This document shows, piece after piece, positions 20,201-26,262 of a stretch of 64,000 nt of DNA. The position numbers and the translations under genes are program-made. The stretch is from Pelomonas dachongensis (GTDB lineage: Bacteria > Pseudomonadota > Gammaproteobacteria > Burkholderiales > Burkholderiaceae_C): contig NZ_JBIGHY010000001.1 in NCBI RefSeq assembly GCF_043555865.1, positions 806,001-870,000 of the forward strand, read 5' to 3'. The notes below the pieces were generated by a model, which was not told the DNA's origin, did no database searches, and saw only the letters and a program-made list of their open reading frames with translations. Positions within the stretch are counted from its first letter, which is position 1; each line of letters opens with the position of its first letter.

Positions 20201-22554
20201 GCGGCGCGACACTGACCGTGCAGCAGGCGGCCAGCCTGGGCTCGCTGGCCGGAGCCGGCACGGTGGACGTGCAGGCCGCGGAGCTCAGCGTGGGCGCCAA
20301 CGGCGGCAGCACTCGCTTCGACGGCCGGCTGACCGGCCCCGGCGGCCTGGCCAAGCTGGGCGGCGGCGAGCTGACGCTGGCGGGCGCCAGCACGTTGGCG
20401 GGCGACCTGCAGTTGCAGGCGGGCCGCCTGCAGCTCGCCGCCGGTGCGCTGCTGCCCGCCACCACGGCGGTCGCCGTCGCAAGTGGCGCAACGCTGGAAC
20501 TGGGCGCCGACCAGTCGCTCGCCGCGCTGACCGGCAGCGGCCAGGTGCTGCTGAACCCGCACACGCTGACGCTGGGCGCGAACGGCAGTGGCCGCGACAG
20601 CCGCTTCGACGGCGTCATCGGCGGCACTGGCGGCGTGACCAAGGCCGGCACGGGCACCGTGACGCTGGGCGGCGCCAACCTCTACGCCGGCACCACGCGC
20701 GTGGCAGCCGGCACGCTGAACCTGGCCGCCGCGCAGGCGCTGGCCGGCGGCAGCGCGCTGGTCATCGACAGCGCCGGCCGCGTGCAGGCCGGTGCGCACC
20801 AGGCCGTGGCCTCGCTCGCCGGCAGCGGCGCGCTGGAGCTGGACGGCGCGCGGCTGGCCGTGGGGGCGGGCGGCTCCGACAGCCGCTTCGACGGCACGGT
20901 GGCCGGCAGTGGCGGGCTGACCCAGCAGGGCACCGGCACGCTGACGCTGACCGGCGCCGGCAGCAACAGCGGCGCTACGGTCATCGAAGCCGGCAGCATC
21001 CGGCTGGCCGGCGCCGGCAGCCTGGGCTCGGGCGAGATCCAGAACCAGGGCCGCCTGGTGTTTGACCGGGCCGACGCGCTGACGCTGGGCCAAGCCATCA
21101 CAGGCAGTGGCAGCCTGGTCGTGCAGCAGGGTGCGCTGACGCTGGCCGGCGCCAACGGCTACACCGGTGCGACGCAGGTGCAGGGCGGCAGCCTGATCAC
21201 CAGCGCGGCCGAGCGCCTGCCCGACGCCAGCGCCGTGCAGGTGGCGGCCGGTGCGCAGCTGCAGCTGGGCGGCAACGAGACCATCGCGTCGCTGCAGGCC
21301 GCCGGTGCGGTGCGCCTGGCGGGCGACCTGACGACGCGGGCCGAGCAGGTCTACAGCGGCAGCCTGACGCTGGCCAACCCGGCGGGCATCACGCTGGCCG
21401 GCACCACCATCGATGCCAGTCGCAGCACCAACAGCTTCGGCGGCACGCCGCTGGGTCTGAACGGAGGTCAGGCGCTCATCAGCGCGACAGAGACGCTGAA
21501 GCTCGGCAACGTCACGCTGAGCGGAGGCGGCCGCATCGAGGCCGAGCGCCTGGCGCTGGACGGTCGCGTGCAGGTCAACGGCGGCAGCCTTGCGCTGGTG
21601 GCCAGCGCCACGCCGGACGACGCCAAGGCGGCGCCTGACGCCATCGCCCAGGTGCCGCTGGCCGGCGTCACGCTGGCCACGGCCGAGGCCACCGTGCTGC
21701 AGGGCACGGGCGGCGCCATCACGGTGGCCGAGAACGCGCAGCTCGCCGTGCAGGCCAGTGGCGGCGGCTCGGTCGTGCTGGCGCAGGACGCCAACAGCTT
21801 CCGCGGCCAACTGACAGTGCTCAGCGGCAGCGCGCCCGGCACGGCCTGGGTGCCCAACGTGAAGGGGAGCCTGGGCGTGCAGTCGCTGGTGCGCGTGGCG
21901 GGCCAGCAGGTCATGGTGGGCGGTGCCGGCATCGAGGCCGATATCGTCAGCATCCGTGCCGACCACCTCGCCACCGCGGGCATCGCCAAGCTGGTCGCGC
22001 GGCTGCCGTTCGACGAGACACTGCTGGGCAAGTCCCTCTCCACGCCCAGCCTGACGCTGGAGTTGACGCCGGTGGCGCTGGACCAGTCCGGCAGCTTCGG
22101 CGTCGTGGGCGGCGCGGCCATCAACGTGGAGGTCGGCTCGGTGCTGACCGGCAGCCGCAGCACCGGCCCCAACGCCGGCTGGGTGACCGTGCTGCCCAAG
22201 GGCGGCGCGCAGGGGGCCGACGTCATCGTGCTGGCCGGCCCGGAGACCGGCGCGGGCTATCGCCTCTTTCACGATGGGGCCAGACAGGCAGCCGAGGTCC
22301 CGGTGGTCTATAACGGCGTCCTGCCGTTGGCGCCGTCTGCCACGGGCGCGCTCTCTTCCATCAACGGCGACGCCGAGGACGCCCGCCGGGCGCGCTTCCA
22401 GGAGACGGTGCGGACGGAGAACGTCACGGTGCGCCTGCGCTCCGGCGTCATCGCCGAGGTCGGCCCCGGCCGGCCGTCCACCCAGGGCAGCGAGGGCGCC
22501 GCGCCGCCCGCGCAATGCGACCCCGCCGCCCAACCCGCCTTGAGTTGCAAGTGA
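11299..22554 (+). CDS. Giant two-partner secretion exoprotein (TpsA, filamentous haemagglutinin type)
   Basis: A 3751-residue secreted adhesin-like protein. Residues 1-31 form a signal peptide ending near ALALPTG. Residues about 32-290 are the TPS/haemagglutination domain (VNWQGFSIG; NPRGIVFGRGSQVDVGG near residue 111), read by the TpsB partner. Then come thousands of residues of Gly/Ala/Thr-rich beta-helix repeats, including an exact 88-residue array and a 154-residue repeat. Residues about 2810-3290 hold units such as GGLTKLGAGRLTLAGSGAHT, the autotransporter-associated beta-strand repeat. The C-terminus has two cysteines (3740 and 3750) ten residues apart, the arrangement that anchors HMW1-type adhesins to the cell surface. 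Bases 16426-16521 are undetermined (residues about 1710-1741), so true length may differ. The gene starts 7 bases after tpsB. Confidence 0.92.
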   Translation: MRTRFRPRLTPLGLALCLAIAYPAHPALALPTGAHVVQGQVTVTTLQPGQGLVVQGSDKAIVNWQGFSIGANESLRIQQPGVGSVLLNRVVGGDPSLILGRMQSNGQVFLINPRGIVFGRGSQVDVGGMVASTLDLSDSAFLAGNYRFTAGPGAGGLQADGSIAAPGGTVALLAPQLEVGGSIHARRIGLAAAGAVTVDVEGDGLVLFNLRNDADLDTALKFSGSASADGGSAELRAQARGGAAGQVLNMDGVVQARGLRQQGGRIVIDGGTAGDTRVNGQLDATGETGGHITVLGQRVALLDAAVVDASGLRGGGVIQVGGGFEGQGTERNAERTWLSNGARLRADGVDQGDGGQVSLWADVRTDVFGHISARGGRLGGNGGYVETSGKQYLNIPTGGVDVSAVAGRAGQWLLDPANLTISSVAGSNSTGASPFEPTANGAILNVATLNSALAAGTGVTVQTRAGVGTAAEQGNIVVNAALQGSAGGTLTLNAVGAINFTSNGSINLTGTGAAVSLVAGGGVSATSIQTSGSLTINSGGGAVVLPTGSVGGALQVTAAGPITQAANGLTVTGASQLNAGSAAITLTDAANNFVGTVGLTGGITQITNGAGHALRLGSLNTSGALTAITAGDALDLGGGTVGGKLTATSAGGAITQTAALTVSSGGAAINAGAGAITLTQANALTGTVDLTGAVTQVTGTALTLGTLNTSGALTAIATTGALGLGSGTVGGKLTATTTNQAITQTGVLTVSSGGAAINAGTGDITLTQANALTGLVDLTGGVTQITGTALTLGTLNTSGALTAIATTGALNLGSGTVGGRLTATTTDQAVTQTGALTVSAGGAAINAGTGAITLTEANALTGTVDLTGGVTQITGTALTLGTLNTSGALTAIATTGALDLGGGTVGGKLTATTTNQAITQTGVLTVSSGGAAISAGSGAITLTEANALTGAVDLTGGVTQITATALTLGTLNTSGALTAIATTGALDLGSGTVGGKLTATTTDQAITQTGALTVSAGGAAIHAGAGAITLTQANALTGAVDLTGAEAQITSGAGQALALGSINTTGNLSATTSGAGALTLGHGSVGGTLTAVGGTTITQASGALSVTGTSSLTAGTDITLTNAGNHLQGAVSLSGAAVSLSNGSGHALTLGTVGATGTLAVTTGDANITQTGVLTVGGAATINAGTGDITLADAANQWNGISLTGGALSVRAAGDLNVTGRSQVANRSLTLIAGNDLILGAFALDTGGADLSLSSLGGSLATGGSLNGRNVSLAAGTGLSVGHAITTSGTLDLSTTSGGVTQTAGSITAGGATTVSAGASAITLDQAGNSFTGEVGLTGGATLLRSGGALVLGSSNVASLDVTSSGAISQNAMLAVVGALSIDAGSQAVDLSTSHNQLGGTVAITGGATQLRSAGALALGSSTVSSLALTSGGAISQNAAINVTGALTVNAGSNAVTLSHASNQLGGTVGLTAGATQIRSNSALTLGALDTAALTATSNGALNLGQGTIAGNLVAISGNGAITQAGALDVSGTTSLNAGIGAVTLMNSANSWTGAVGLTGGTTQLRSAGALVLGSSTVNSLALTSGGAISQTAAFNVTGALTVNAGSNAVTLSHASNQLGGTVGLSAGATQVRSNSALTLGTLDTAALTATSNGAMNLGQGTVDGSLVAISGNGAITQAGALDVSGTTSLNAGIGAITLMNSANSWSGGXXXXXXXXXXXXXXXXXXXXXXXXXXXXXXXXALTLGTLSTGNLTVNATAALNLGQGNVGGTLDANSGGAITQTGALTLAGTTTLNAGTAAITLTDAANQWGGDVRLTGGTAQLRASGPVVLGVSQLASLTATSTGALEQSGALVVAGALSLNTGSAALTLDHTGNQLGGIVNLSGGASQVVNGGSLTLGTLATGALTAQSSGALNLGQGAVNGNLVAHSANGAITQAGALDVTGASSVNAGSGAITLTHAGNRWGGAVSLAGATTQIHGSAALALGTLATGALTAQSGGALNLGQGAVNGHLVASSGGALAQTGALDVSGSTQLNAGSATITLAQAGNRWGGVVDLTGGATQLRGSGALTLGTLATGSLNFASTGALNLGQGTVSGDLIGDSGGHAITQAGALNVSGNTTLNAGTADIMLADTGNLLQGTLGLTAHAVTLVNQPSLNFANLSFDSLDATSSGGIVLGSGSLSGTLTARALGGNITQTAGGLTVAGDSTLQASGAITLTDAANQLQGLVNLASSGTAAITHAADLRLGTLGTGGLVARAGGALDLGAGSVAGTLSTTSGGVLTQIGALTVSGSSTFNAGSAAVTLDQAGNTFAGPVAVSAGDARLVATGGLALGALAVRDLTVSSSGALQLGSGSITGALTAKSGGALTQAAGGLALTGAAQLDAAGHAIQLTDAANAFAGAVGLRGSDVQLANATALRLSSVDVDALRLTTGSTVDLGAGVIRGDLAVRTQGPAITQTGALTVNGASSFVADGGTTRLTLVQAGNQLAGAVTVAGTNGGDFSSTQVVAASDLTFGGNAQVQDLSSAGLLTLAGGQGGALTAAAVTGIGQTGALQVGGLTTLIANGAGMSVDLSLAGNDFNRVQLTPGGGSFGSVQIRDSNGLQLGGDATRLQIGSAGALDLAGGSYAELQADAAALTQSGRLAVSGLTSLETGSGALTLARSDNALTRVAIASAGSASIANAGNLTVEASNVSTRLTLASPGTIELQGPLVGRGELVMAGSGRLNVATAQAHAGGTHIQAGRLVLQGPAATLGQGAVQLGAAGELDLRDGALLANALASQGGSVLNTSGTGTLAGAVTLQADTRFLPSAGAGGLTVSGAIGDGGVGRGLQLADTGTLTLTGTNRYGGLTDVAAGTLRASGAGSLSAGSAVRLAAGAVLALGADQAAGLLSGAGRIELGSFTLGVGGDGRDSRFDGSIAGSGGLTKLGAGRLTLAGSGAHTGATRVAAGELVLASSGALNDTTAVTVDGGATLTVQQAASLGSLAGAGTVDVQAAELSVGANGGSTRFDGRLTGPGGLAKLGGGELTLAGASTLAGDLQLQAGRLQLAAGALLPATTAVAVASGATLELGADQSLAALTGSGQVLLNPHTLTLGANGSGRDSRFDGVIGGTGGVTKAGTGTVTLGGANLYAGTTRVAAGTLNLAAAQALAGGSALVIDSAGRVQAGAHQAVASLAGSGALELDGARLAVGAGGSDSRFDGTVAGSGGLTQQGTGTLTLTGAGSNSGATVIEAGSIRLAGAGSLGSGEIQNQGRLVFDRADALTLGQAITGSGSLVVQQGALTLAGANGYTGATQVQGGSLITSAAERLPDASAVQVAAGAQLQLGGNETIASLQAAGAVRLAGDLTTRAEQVYSGSLTLANPAGITLAGTTIDASRSTNSFGGTPLGLNGGQALISATETLKLGNVTLSGGGRIEAERLALDGRVQVNGGSLALVASATPDDAKAAPDAIAQVPLAGVTLATAEATVLQGTGGAITVAENAQLAVQASGGGSVVLAQDANSFRGQLTVLSGSAPGTAWVPNVKGSLGVQSLVRVAGQQVMVGGAGIEADIVSIRADHLATAGIAKLVARLPFDETLLGKSLSTPSLTLELTPVALDQSGSFGVVGGAAINVEVGSVLTGSRSTGPNAGWVTVLPKGGAQGADVIVLAGPETGAGYRLFHDGARQAAEVPVVYNGVLPLAPSATGALSSINGDAEDARRARFQETVRTENVTVRLRSGVIAEVGPGRPSTQGSEGAAPPAQCDPAAQPALSCK
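13153..14472 (+). repeat. Five tandem 264-bp repeats inside tpsA
   Basis: The start CTGAACACCAGCGGCGC recurs at 13153, 13417, 13681, 13945 and 14209, exactly 264 bases (88 codons) apart. Each unit encodes a pair of beta-helix motifs of the type GTVGGKLTATTT, ITQTGALTVSAGGAAINAG and ANALTGTVDLTGGVTQITG. The copies differ at a few positions only, mostly synonymous, which implies recent duplication or gene conversion. Copy number is likely to vary between strains. Confidence 0.92.
15529..16425 (+). repeat. 462-bp repeat, two copies, running into the assembly gap
   Basis: CTGCGCAGCGCTGGCGCC starts at 15529 and again at 15991, 462 bases (154 codons) apart. The second copy is nearly identical to the first, and breaks off in the run of N at 16426. 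This explains the gap: short reads could not resolve the repeat. More copies may be missing from the assembly. Confidence 0.88.
16426..16521. other. Assembly gap of 96 N inside tpsA
   Basis: The run of N is a multiple of three, so the frame stays open through it, but this may be chance. Neighbouring repeat units have only about 17 residues between the equivalents of the two flanks (GG and ALTLGTL), while the gap stands for 32. The N count is therefore probably an estimate, not a measured length. Confidence 0.97.
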
Positions 22555-24026
22555 TGTCCGACGATTCCGAAGTCCCCCTGCCAGACCTGACGCGCCGCCG
22601 CCTGGTGTGCGGCTCGCTGCTGGGCGCCACGGCGCTGGCCGGCACGCCGCTGGCGTCTGCGCAATACGGGCGCGAGGCCCGACCTGCACCACCGCCGCCT
22701 CCACCACCACCGCCCCCTCCACCACCGCCGGTGCAGCCGGCCGCGCCCACCGCGCCGGCCGCTCTGGCCCCCAGCAGCGAGATCCGCCTGGCGTTGCTGA
22801 TGGGCAACCGCGACTACCCGCTCCCGTTCGACCTGCCGCCCATCCCCAAGAACCTGCGCGACCTGGAGGACGTGCTGGCGCAGCGAGGGTTCAAGGTGAC
22901 GTCCGCGCTGGACCTGGAGCTGCCCGCCGCGCGCCGTGCGCTGGATGCCTTCATCGTTGAGGCCGCCGCGAGCCCGGCGGACGCGACCATCCTGTTCTAC
23001 TTCAGTGGCCACGGCGTGCAGGTGGATGCGTCCAACCTGCTGCTGCCTGCGGGGCTGAACCCGTCGGCCAAGGGCGAGCTGCTGCAGACGGCCAGCGTGC
23101 AGCTGCTGTCCGACGTGGTGGGGCGCCTGCCGCAGCGCCGCGACGGCATGATCATCGCGGTCGTGGATGCCTGTCGCACGGGGCTCAAGGCCGGCGAGGT
23201 GTCGGGCCTGAACCAGGTCGAGGCGCCGCCCGGCTGTCTGATCAGCTTCTCCACCGGCGCCGGCAAGCCGGCCATTGCGCCGGCCGTGGCCACGCAGAAC
23301 ACCTTCTACACGGGCTCGCTCGTGAAGATGATGCGCACGGTTTCCGACCAGACCACCTTCCCCGAGCTGATGCAGCTGGTGCGCAGCGACGTGCGCGAGA
23401 CGATGCTGAACCACCCGGTCTCCGCGGTGCGCGAGCTGGCGCAGGACCCTTTCATCGCCGACCACACGCGCGTGCGCCTGACGGTCGAGCCCAAGCGCGT
23501 CGGCGTGACGGCGCCGGTCGTGAACGATGTCGACGAGGACGAGTGGCTGAAGAAGCTGGAGCAGCTGGCGTGGCCTGCCGAGGTGGTGCAGGTGTGCGAG
23601 AAGTTCCTCGAAGTGCGCCCGCAGAGCCCGTTCGCGCCCGGCGTGCAGGTGTCGCGCGATGGCGCGCGCACTGCCGTCAAGGCGCTCAAACGCAGCGACG
23701 TGCGGCTGTACCGCCCGGCCTTCACGCTGACTGACGACATGCCCACCGACCACCGCCAGGACCTGCTGCGCTGCGGCCGTGGCGACAAGGACGCCGCGGC
23801 CCGCATGGCCGAGCGCTTCCGCAACTTCGGCAACTCGTCGGCCAATCAGTCGCGCTACGAGGGCTGGATGCAGTTCTCGGTGGCGCTTGGCAACGGCATC
23901 GCGAGCTACGAGCTGGCGCGGCACTTCCGCAGCACCGGCCAGCCGCTGCTGGCATCGCAGTTCGAGTCGCGCGCCCGCGACTTGGGCTACACGCCGCCGC
24001 CGGATCTGGACAACGTGCGCAAGTAG
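22554..24026 (+). CDS. Caspase-like peptidase (C14 family) with Tat-type signal
   Basis: The 490-residue product begins with a twin-arginine signal: TRRRLV at residues 13-18, then a hydrophobic stretch ending ASAQ at residue 37. A run of 14 prolines follows (about 46-59). The caspase domain spans about 75-290 and has both catalytic residues: His153 in YFSGHG and Cys207 in VVDACRTG. The C-terminal third has a Sel1-like repeat look (AARMAERF, IASYELARHFRSTGQPLLAS). The ATG at 22554 overlaps the tpsA stop by one base (TGATG), so translation is coupled. The longer frame starting upstream is not needed. Tat export would place a folded protease in the periplasm or envelope, where it could process TpsA or act as a stress effector; this is inference. 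Confidence 0.85.
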   Translation: MSDDSEVPLPDLTRRRLVCGSLLGATALAGTPLASAQYGREARPAPPPPPPPPPPPPPPVQPAAPTAPAALAPSSEIRLALLMGNRDYPLPFDLPPIPKNLRDLEDVLAQRGFKVTSALDLELPAARRALDAFIVEAAASPADATILFYFSGHGVQVDASNLLLPAGLNPSAKGELLQTASVQLLSDVVGRLPQRRDGMIIAVVDACRTGLKAGEVSGLNQVEAPPGCLISFSTGAGKPAIAPAVATQNTFYTGSLVKMMRTVSDQTTFPELMQLVRSDVRETMLNHPVSAVRELAQDPFIADHTRVRLTVEPKRVGVTAPVVNDVDEDEWLKKLEQLAWPAEVVQVCEKFLEVRPQSPFAPGVQVSRDGARTAVKALKRSDVRLYRPAFTLTDDMPTDHRQDLLRCGRGDKDAAARMAERFRNFGNSSANQSRYEGWMQFSVALGNGIASYELARHFRSTGQPLLASQFESRARDLGYTPPPDLDNVRK

Positions 24027-24060
24027 AGGCGTCGCCGCCGCGTCGACCAGCACTGGAGCG

Positions 24061-24088
24061 GGAACCATCGGTCCGCTGCGGTCACCCA
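24061..24088 (+). promoter_or_regulatory. ECF-type promoter before the 24120 gene
   Basis: GGAAC at 24061-24065, 18 bases, ACCCA at 24084-24088, with GTC just before the latter. This differs from the ACTCA form in one base. Start of transcription would be near 24096, 24 bases before the GTG start, which supports that start. Confidence 0.55.
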
Positions 24089-24119
24089 TGTGCAATGCCT
24101 ACTGCATGGAGATTGAATC

Positions 24120-24800
24120 GTGGCCAAAGCCCATATCGACCTGAGCGTGACCGAACTCTCCGACAAGGTCATGAAGGAGTTGGAAAGCAAGCTCAACGGC
24201 AAGACCCTCAACTTCACGTCGACCAATGCTGAACTGGACCTCGACGGCCAGTTCGTCGATGCCGTGCGCTGGCAGGGCAAGCTGTGGGAGACGGTGGTCG
24301 AGGCCTCGGGTGTGAAGTCGCCTGGCAAGCCCAAGAAGATCACCTCCAACCTCGCAGAGCCCGGCACCTACAACGTCGAGTTGGAGCTGTGGGATCGGAT
24401 GCTGAAGTTCAAGGTCGCCATCGCTATGCCGTCTGGCAGCGACAAGACCTCGCGCCAGATCAAGCGCAACAGCAAGCCGCCGCACGTGAAGGTGCACAAC
24501 AAGGGTGCCAACCTCTCTGCCTGCCCGGCCGGGTACCTCAACGACCTGAAGGACTTGATGACGCAGATGGGCAAGACCGCCAGCTACGCCTACGTGGGCG
24601 GCGGCGGCAGCAGCAAGGGCTGGGATCCGAAGTTCAACAAGCACCAGTGCCACGAGCAGCCCGGCCAAGGCTGGAAGGCCTATATCGACGAGCCCAGCAT
24701 GGGCAACGGCACCACGTGGCGCCTGTACTTCCAGCTCGAATTTGACGTGCCCACCCAGACGCTGCACGTCAACATGACGAAGGTCCAGCAGGACCACTGA
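24120..24800 (+). CDS. Unrecognised 226-residue protein, putative T6SS-linked
   Basis: I do not recognise this family. The protein has no signal peptide or membrane segment. It is basic, has a glycine-rich loop (YVGGGGSSKGWDPKF near residues 158-172), and a C-terminal part rich in aromatic beta strands (TTWRLYFQLEFDVPTQTLHV). The start is GTG at 24120, with GGAG 8 bases upstream and an ECF-type promoter before that. It faces the membrane-active-looking gene at 24870-26138 and shares a terminator with it. An effector, immunity or adaptor role is possible, but nothing in the sequence decides this. Confidence 0.7.
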   Translation: MAKAHIDLSVTELSDKVMKELESKLNGKTLNFTSTNAELDLDGQFVDAVRWQGKLWETVVEASGVKSPGKPKKITSNLAEPGTYNVELELWDRMLKFKVAIAMPSGSDKTSRQIKRNSKPPHVKVHNKGANLSACPAGYLNDLKDLMTQMGKTASYAYVGGGGSSKGWDPKFNKHQCHEQPGQGWKAYIDEPSMGNGTTWRLYFQLEFDVPTQTLHVNMTKVQQDH

Positions 24801-24822
24801 GCGGGGCGCGCGGCCCCACGAG

Positions 24823-24848
24823 AAAAACCCGCCGTGAGGCGGGTTTTT
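24823..24848. terminator. Bidirectional terminator between convergent genes
   Basis: AAAAACCCGCC, a GTGA loop and GGCGGGTTTTT form an 11-base-pair stem with A and T runs on both sides. It can stop transcription from the 24120 gene on + and from the 24870-26138 gene on -. Confidence 0.93.
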
Positions 24849-24869
24849 CATGCACGGCAGCCGGCGTCA

Positions 24870-26138
24870 TCACATGCTGGCGAACTTCATGAAGCCCTTC
24901 ATGAACTCCACGCTGCCCTTGCCAACGGTGATGAACGTCTCCATCTCCTTGGACGACATCAGCGCCTCCACCTTGCCGGCCAGTGTGCCCAGCTTGGTGG
25001 ACGTCAGCTTTTCCCCATCGCTCATGACCTTCGCGGCTTCTTCGCAGATGGCGTTATAGCGGCCCAGGTAGTGGCGGGCGTTCTCGCGGGCCCGGAAAAG
25101 CTTGGTGATCTCGGCGACACCCGCCTGCTGCTTCTTCTTGATCTCGGCGATCTGTTTGGCGTCGGTCGCTTTCTTCAGCTTGTCGTCGAGTTCGTCGAGC
25201 TTGGCAGCGAGCTTGGTCTCGGCCTGGCCGCCCTTCTCGATGTCGATGAGCATCTTGCCGGTCCACATGCTGAGGCTCTTCAGGGCGTCCAGCACGTCCT
25301 TCTGCTTGCCCTTGGTGTTGCCAAGCATCAGCTTGATCTTTTCCTTGGGGCCCAACGACTCGCCGCGGCTAGTCTTCTCAGCCTTCTTCTCCTCGTAGGC
25401 GAAGGCGTCGCTGAGGATCTGAACCTTGTCGCGCAGGTTCTTGGCGGCCTTCTTGTGATCCGGGTAGGTCTTGTCGTAGACGCCGTAGATCTCCGCAACG
25501 GCCTTGGCGATGGTAACGATGCCGCCTGCTGCCAGGCCGAGGCCCGCGATGGTGCCGACACCAGTGGGCGCTGCCACGGCGGCCAGTACCGCGCCGGCGA
25601 TGGTCAGTGCCGCTGCCGCGACGATGAGGATGGACAGCCCCACGATCTTCAGCACCGCTTTCACCTTGGCCTTGGTGATGGCGGTCTTGAACTTCTTGTC
25701 GATGCCAGCGGCAACCTTGGCCCACAGCTCCAGCATGTACTTCTGGCAAACGCCTTCGAAGGTGGAGAGCGCGTTTTTGATCATGACGTTCGCGCCCTTG
25801 GCTTCCTCGCTGAGCCACTGCATCAGCTTGTTGGAGGCCAGCGTCTTGTCGCCCTTGGCCGCCTTCAGGAACTCGGGTGCTTTCTTCTTGGAAGTCTCCA
25901 GCAACGCCTTCTCCGTCGCCTTCAGGATCTCCTTGTATTCCTTCTCTTTGTCCTTCTTCCACGCGGCCATCTTCACCGTCCAGGCGGCGTTGACGAGCTT
26001 GGTCACTTCCTTACCTTCCGGCGTGGCCGTCTCCACGTCGGGGATGTCCAGCGAGTAGTCCAGCTTCAGCGGCGCCGCTTCAAAGAGCTTGCCGCCATAG
26101 GCGGAGATGTTGAAGGTGTCGTCGAAGGTCAGTTTCAT
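24870..26138 (-). CDS. Putative pore-forming T6SS effector (unrecognised, 422 residues)
   Basis: I do not recognise a named family. The layout is alpha-helical: lysine-rich amphipathic helices (residues about 55-165), then two adjoining hydrophobic segments (VLKIVGLSILIVAAAALTIA and the Gly/Ala-rich VGTIAGLGLAAGGIVTIA, about residues 180-235), then a long coiled-coil region (LDELDDKLKKATDAKQIAEI) to the end. A hydrophobic hairpin between coiled-coil helices is how alpha pore-forming toxins are built. There is no signal peptide, as expected of a T6SS cargo. It is at the end of the T6SS locus, separated from the upstream gene by 124 bases with a possible ECF-type promoter. The effector role is inference. 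Confidence 0.65.
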   Translation of the reverse strand: MKLTFDDTFNISAYGGKLFEAAPLKLDYSLDIPDVETATPEGKEVTKLVNAAWTVKMAAWKKDKEKEYKEILKATEKALLETSKKKAPEFLKAAKGDKTLASNKLMQWLSEEAKGANVMIKNALSTFEGVCQKYMLELWAKVAAGIDKKFKTAITKAKVKAVLKIVGLSILIVAAAALTIAGAVLAAVAAPTGVGTIAGLGLAAGGIVTIAKAVAEIYGVYDKTYPDHKKAAKNLRDKVQILSDAFAYEEKKAEKTSRGESLGPKEKIKLMLGNTKGKQKDVLDALKSLSMWTGKMLIDIEKGGQAETKLAAKLDELDDKLKKATDAKQIAEIKKKQQAGVAEITKLFRARENARHYLGRYNAICEEAAKVMSDGEKLTSTKLGTLAGKVEALMSSKEMETFITVGKGSVEFMKGFMKFASM

Positions 26139-26198
26139 TGCGGTTCTCGTGAGGTGGTGAAGCGGCCCGCCGCAGCGCGGCCGTCAGGCGATCGCTGC

Positions 26199-26226
26199 TT
26201 GGTGGCAAATGCAGGTGAGCAGTTCC
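26199..26226 (-). promoter_or_regulatory. Weak ECF-type promoter candidate for the 24870-26138 gene
   Basis: On the minus strand: GGAAC (26226-26222), 18 bases, ACCAA (26203-26199). The spacing matches the other sites, but the -10 part agrees less well (ACCAA against ACTCA). It is 60 bases before the ATG. Confidence 0.35.
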
Positions 26227-26262
26227 ACGCCGTGGCGGTGAATGCCCGCGCGGGCGGACGGG

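Noticed and set aside
18325..22725. A 1466-codon open frame on the minus strand opposite tpsA, and similar long ones at 11128-12684, 12447-14672 and 14673-16721.
   Set aside because: They come from the high GC content and repeat structure of tpsA. Their products are low-complexity, have no domain, and the sense strand has a clear family identity.
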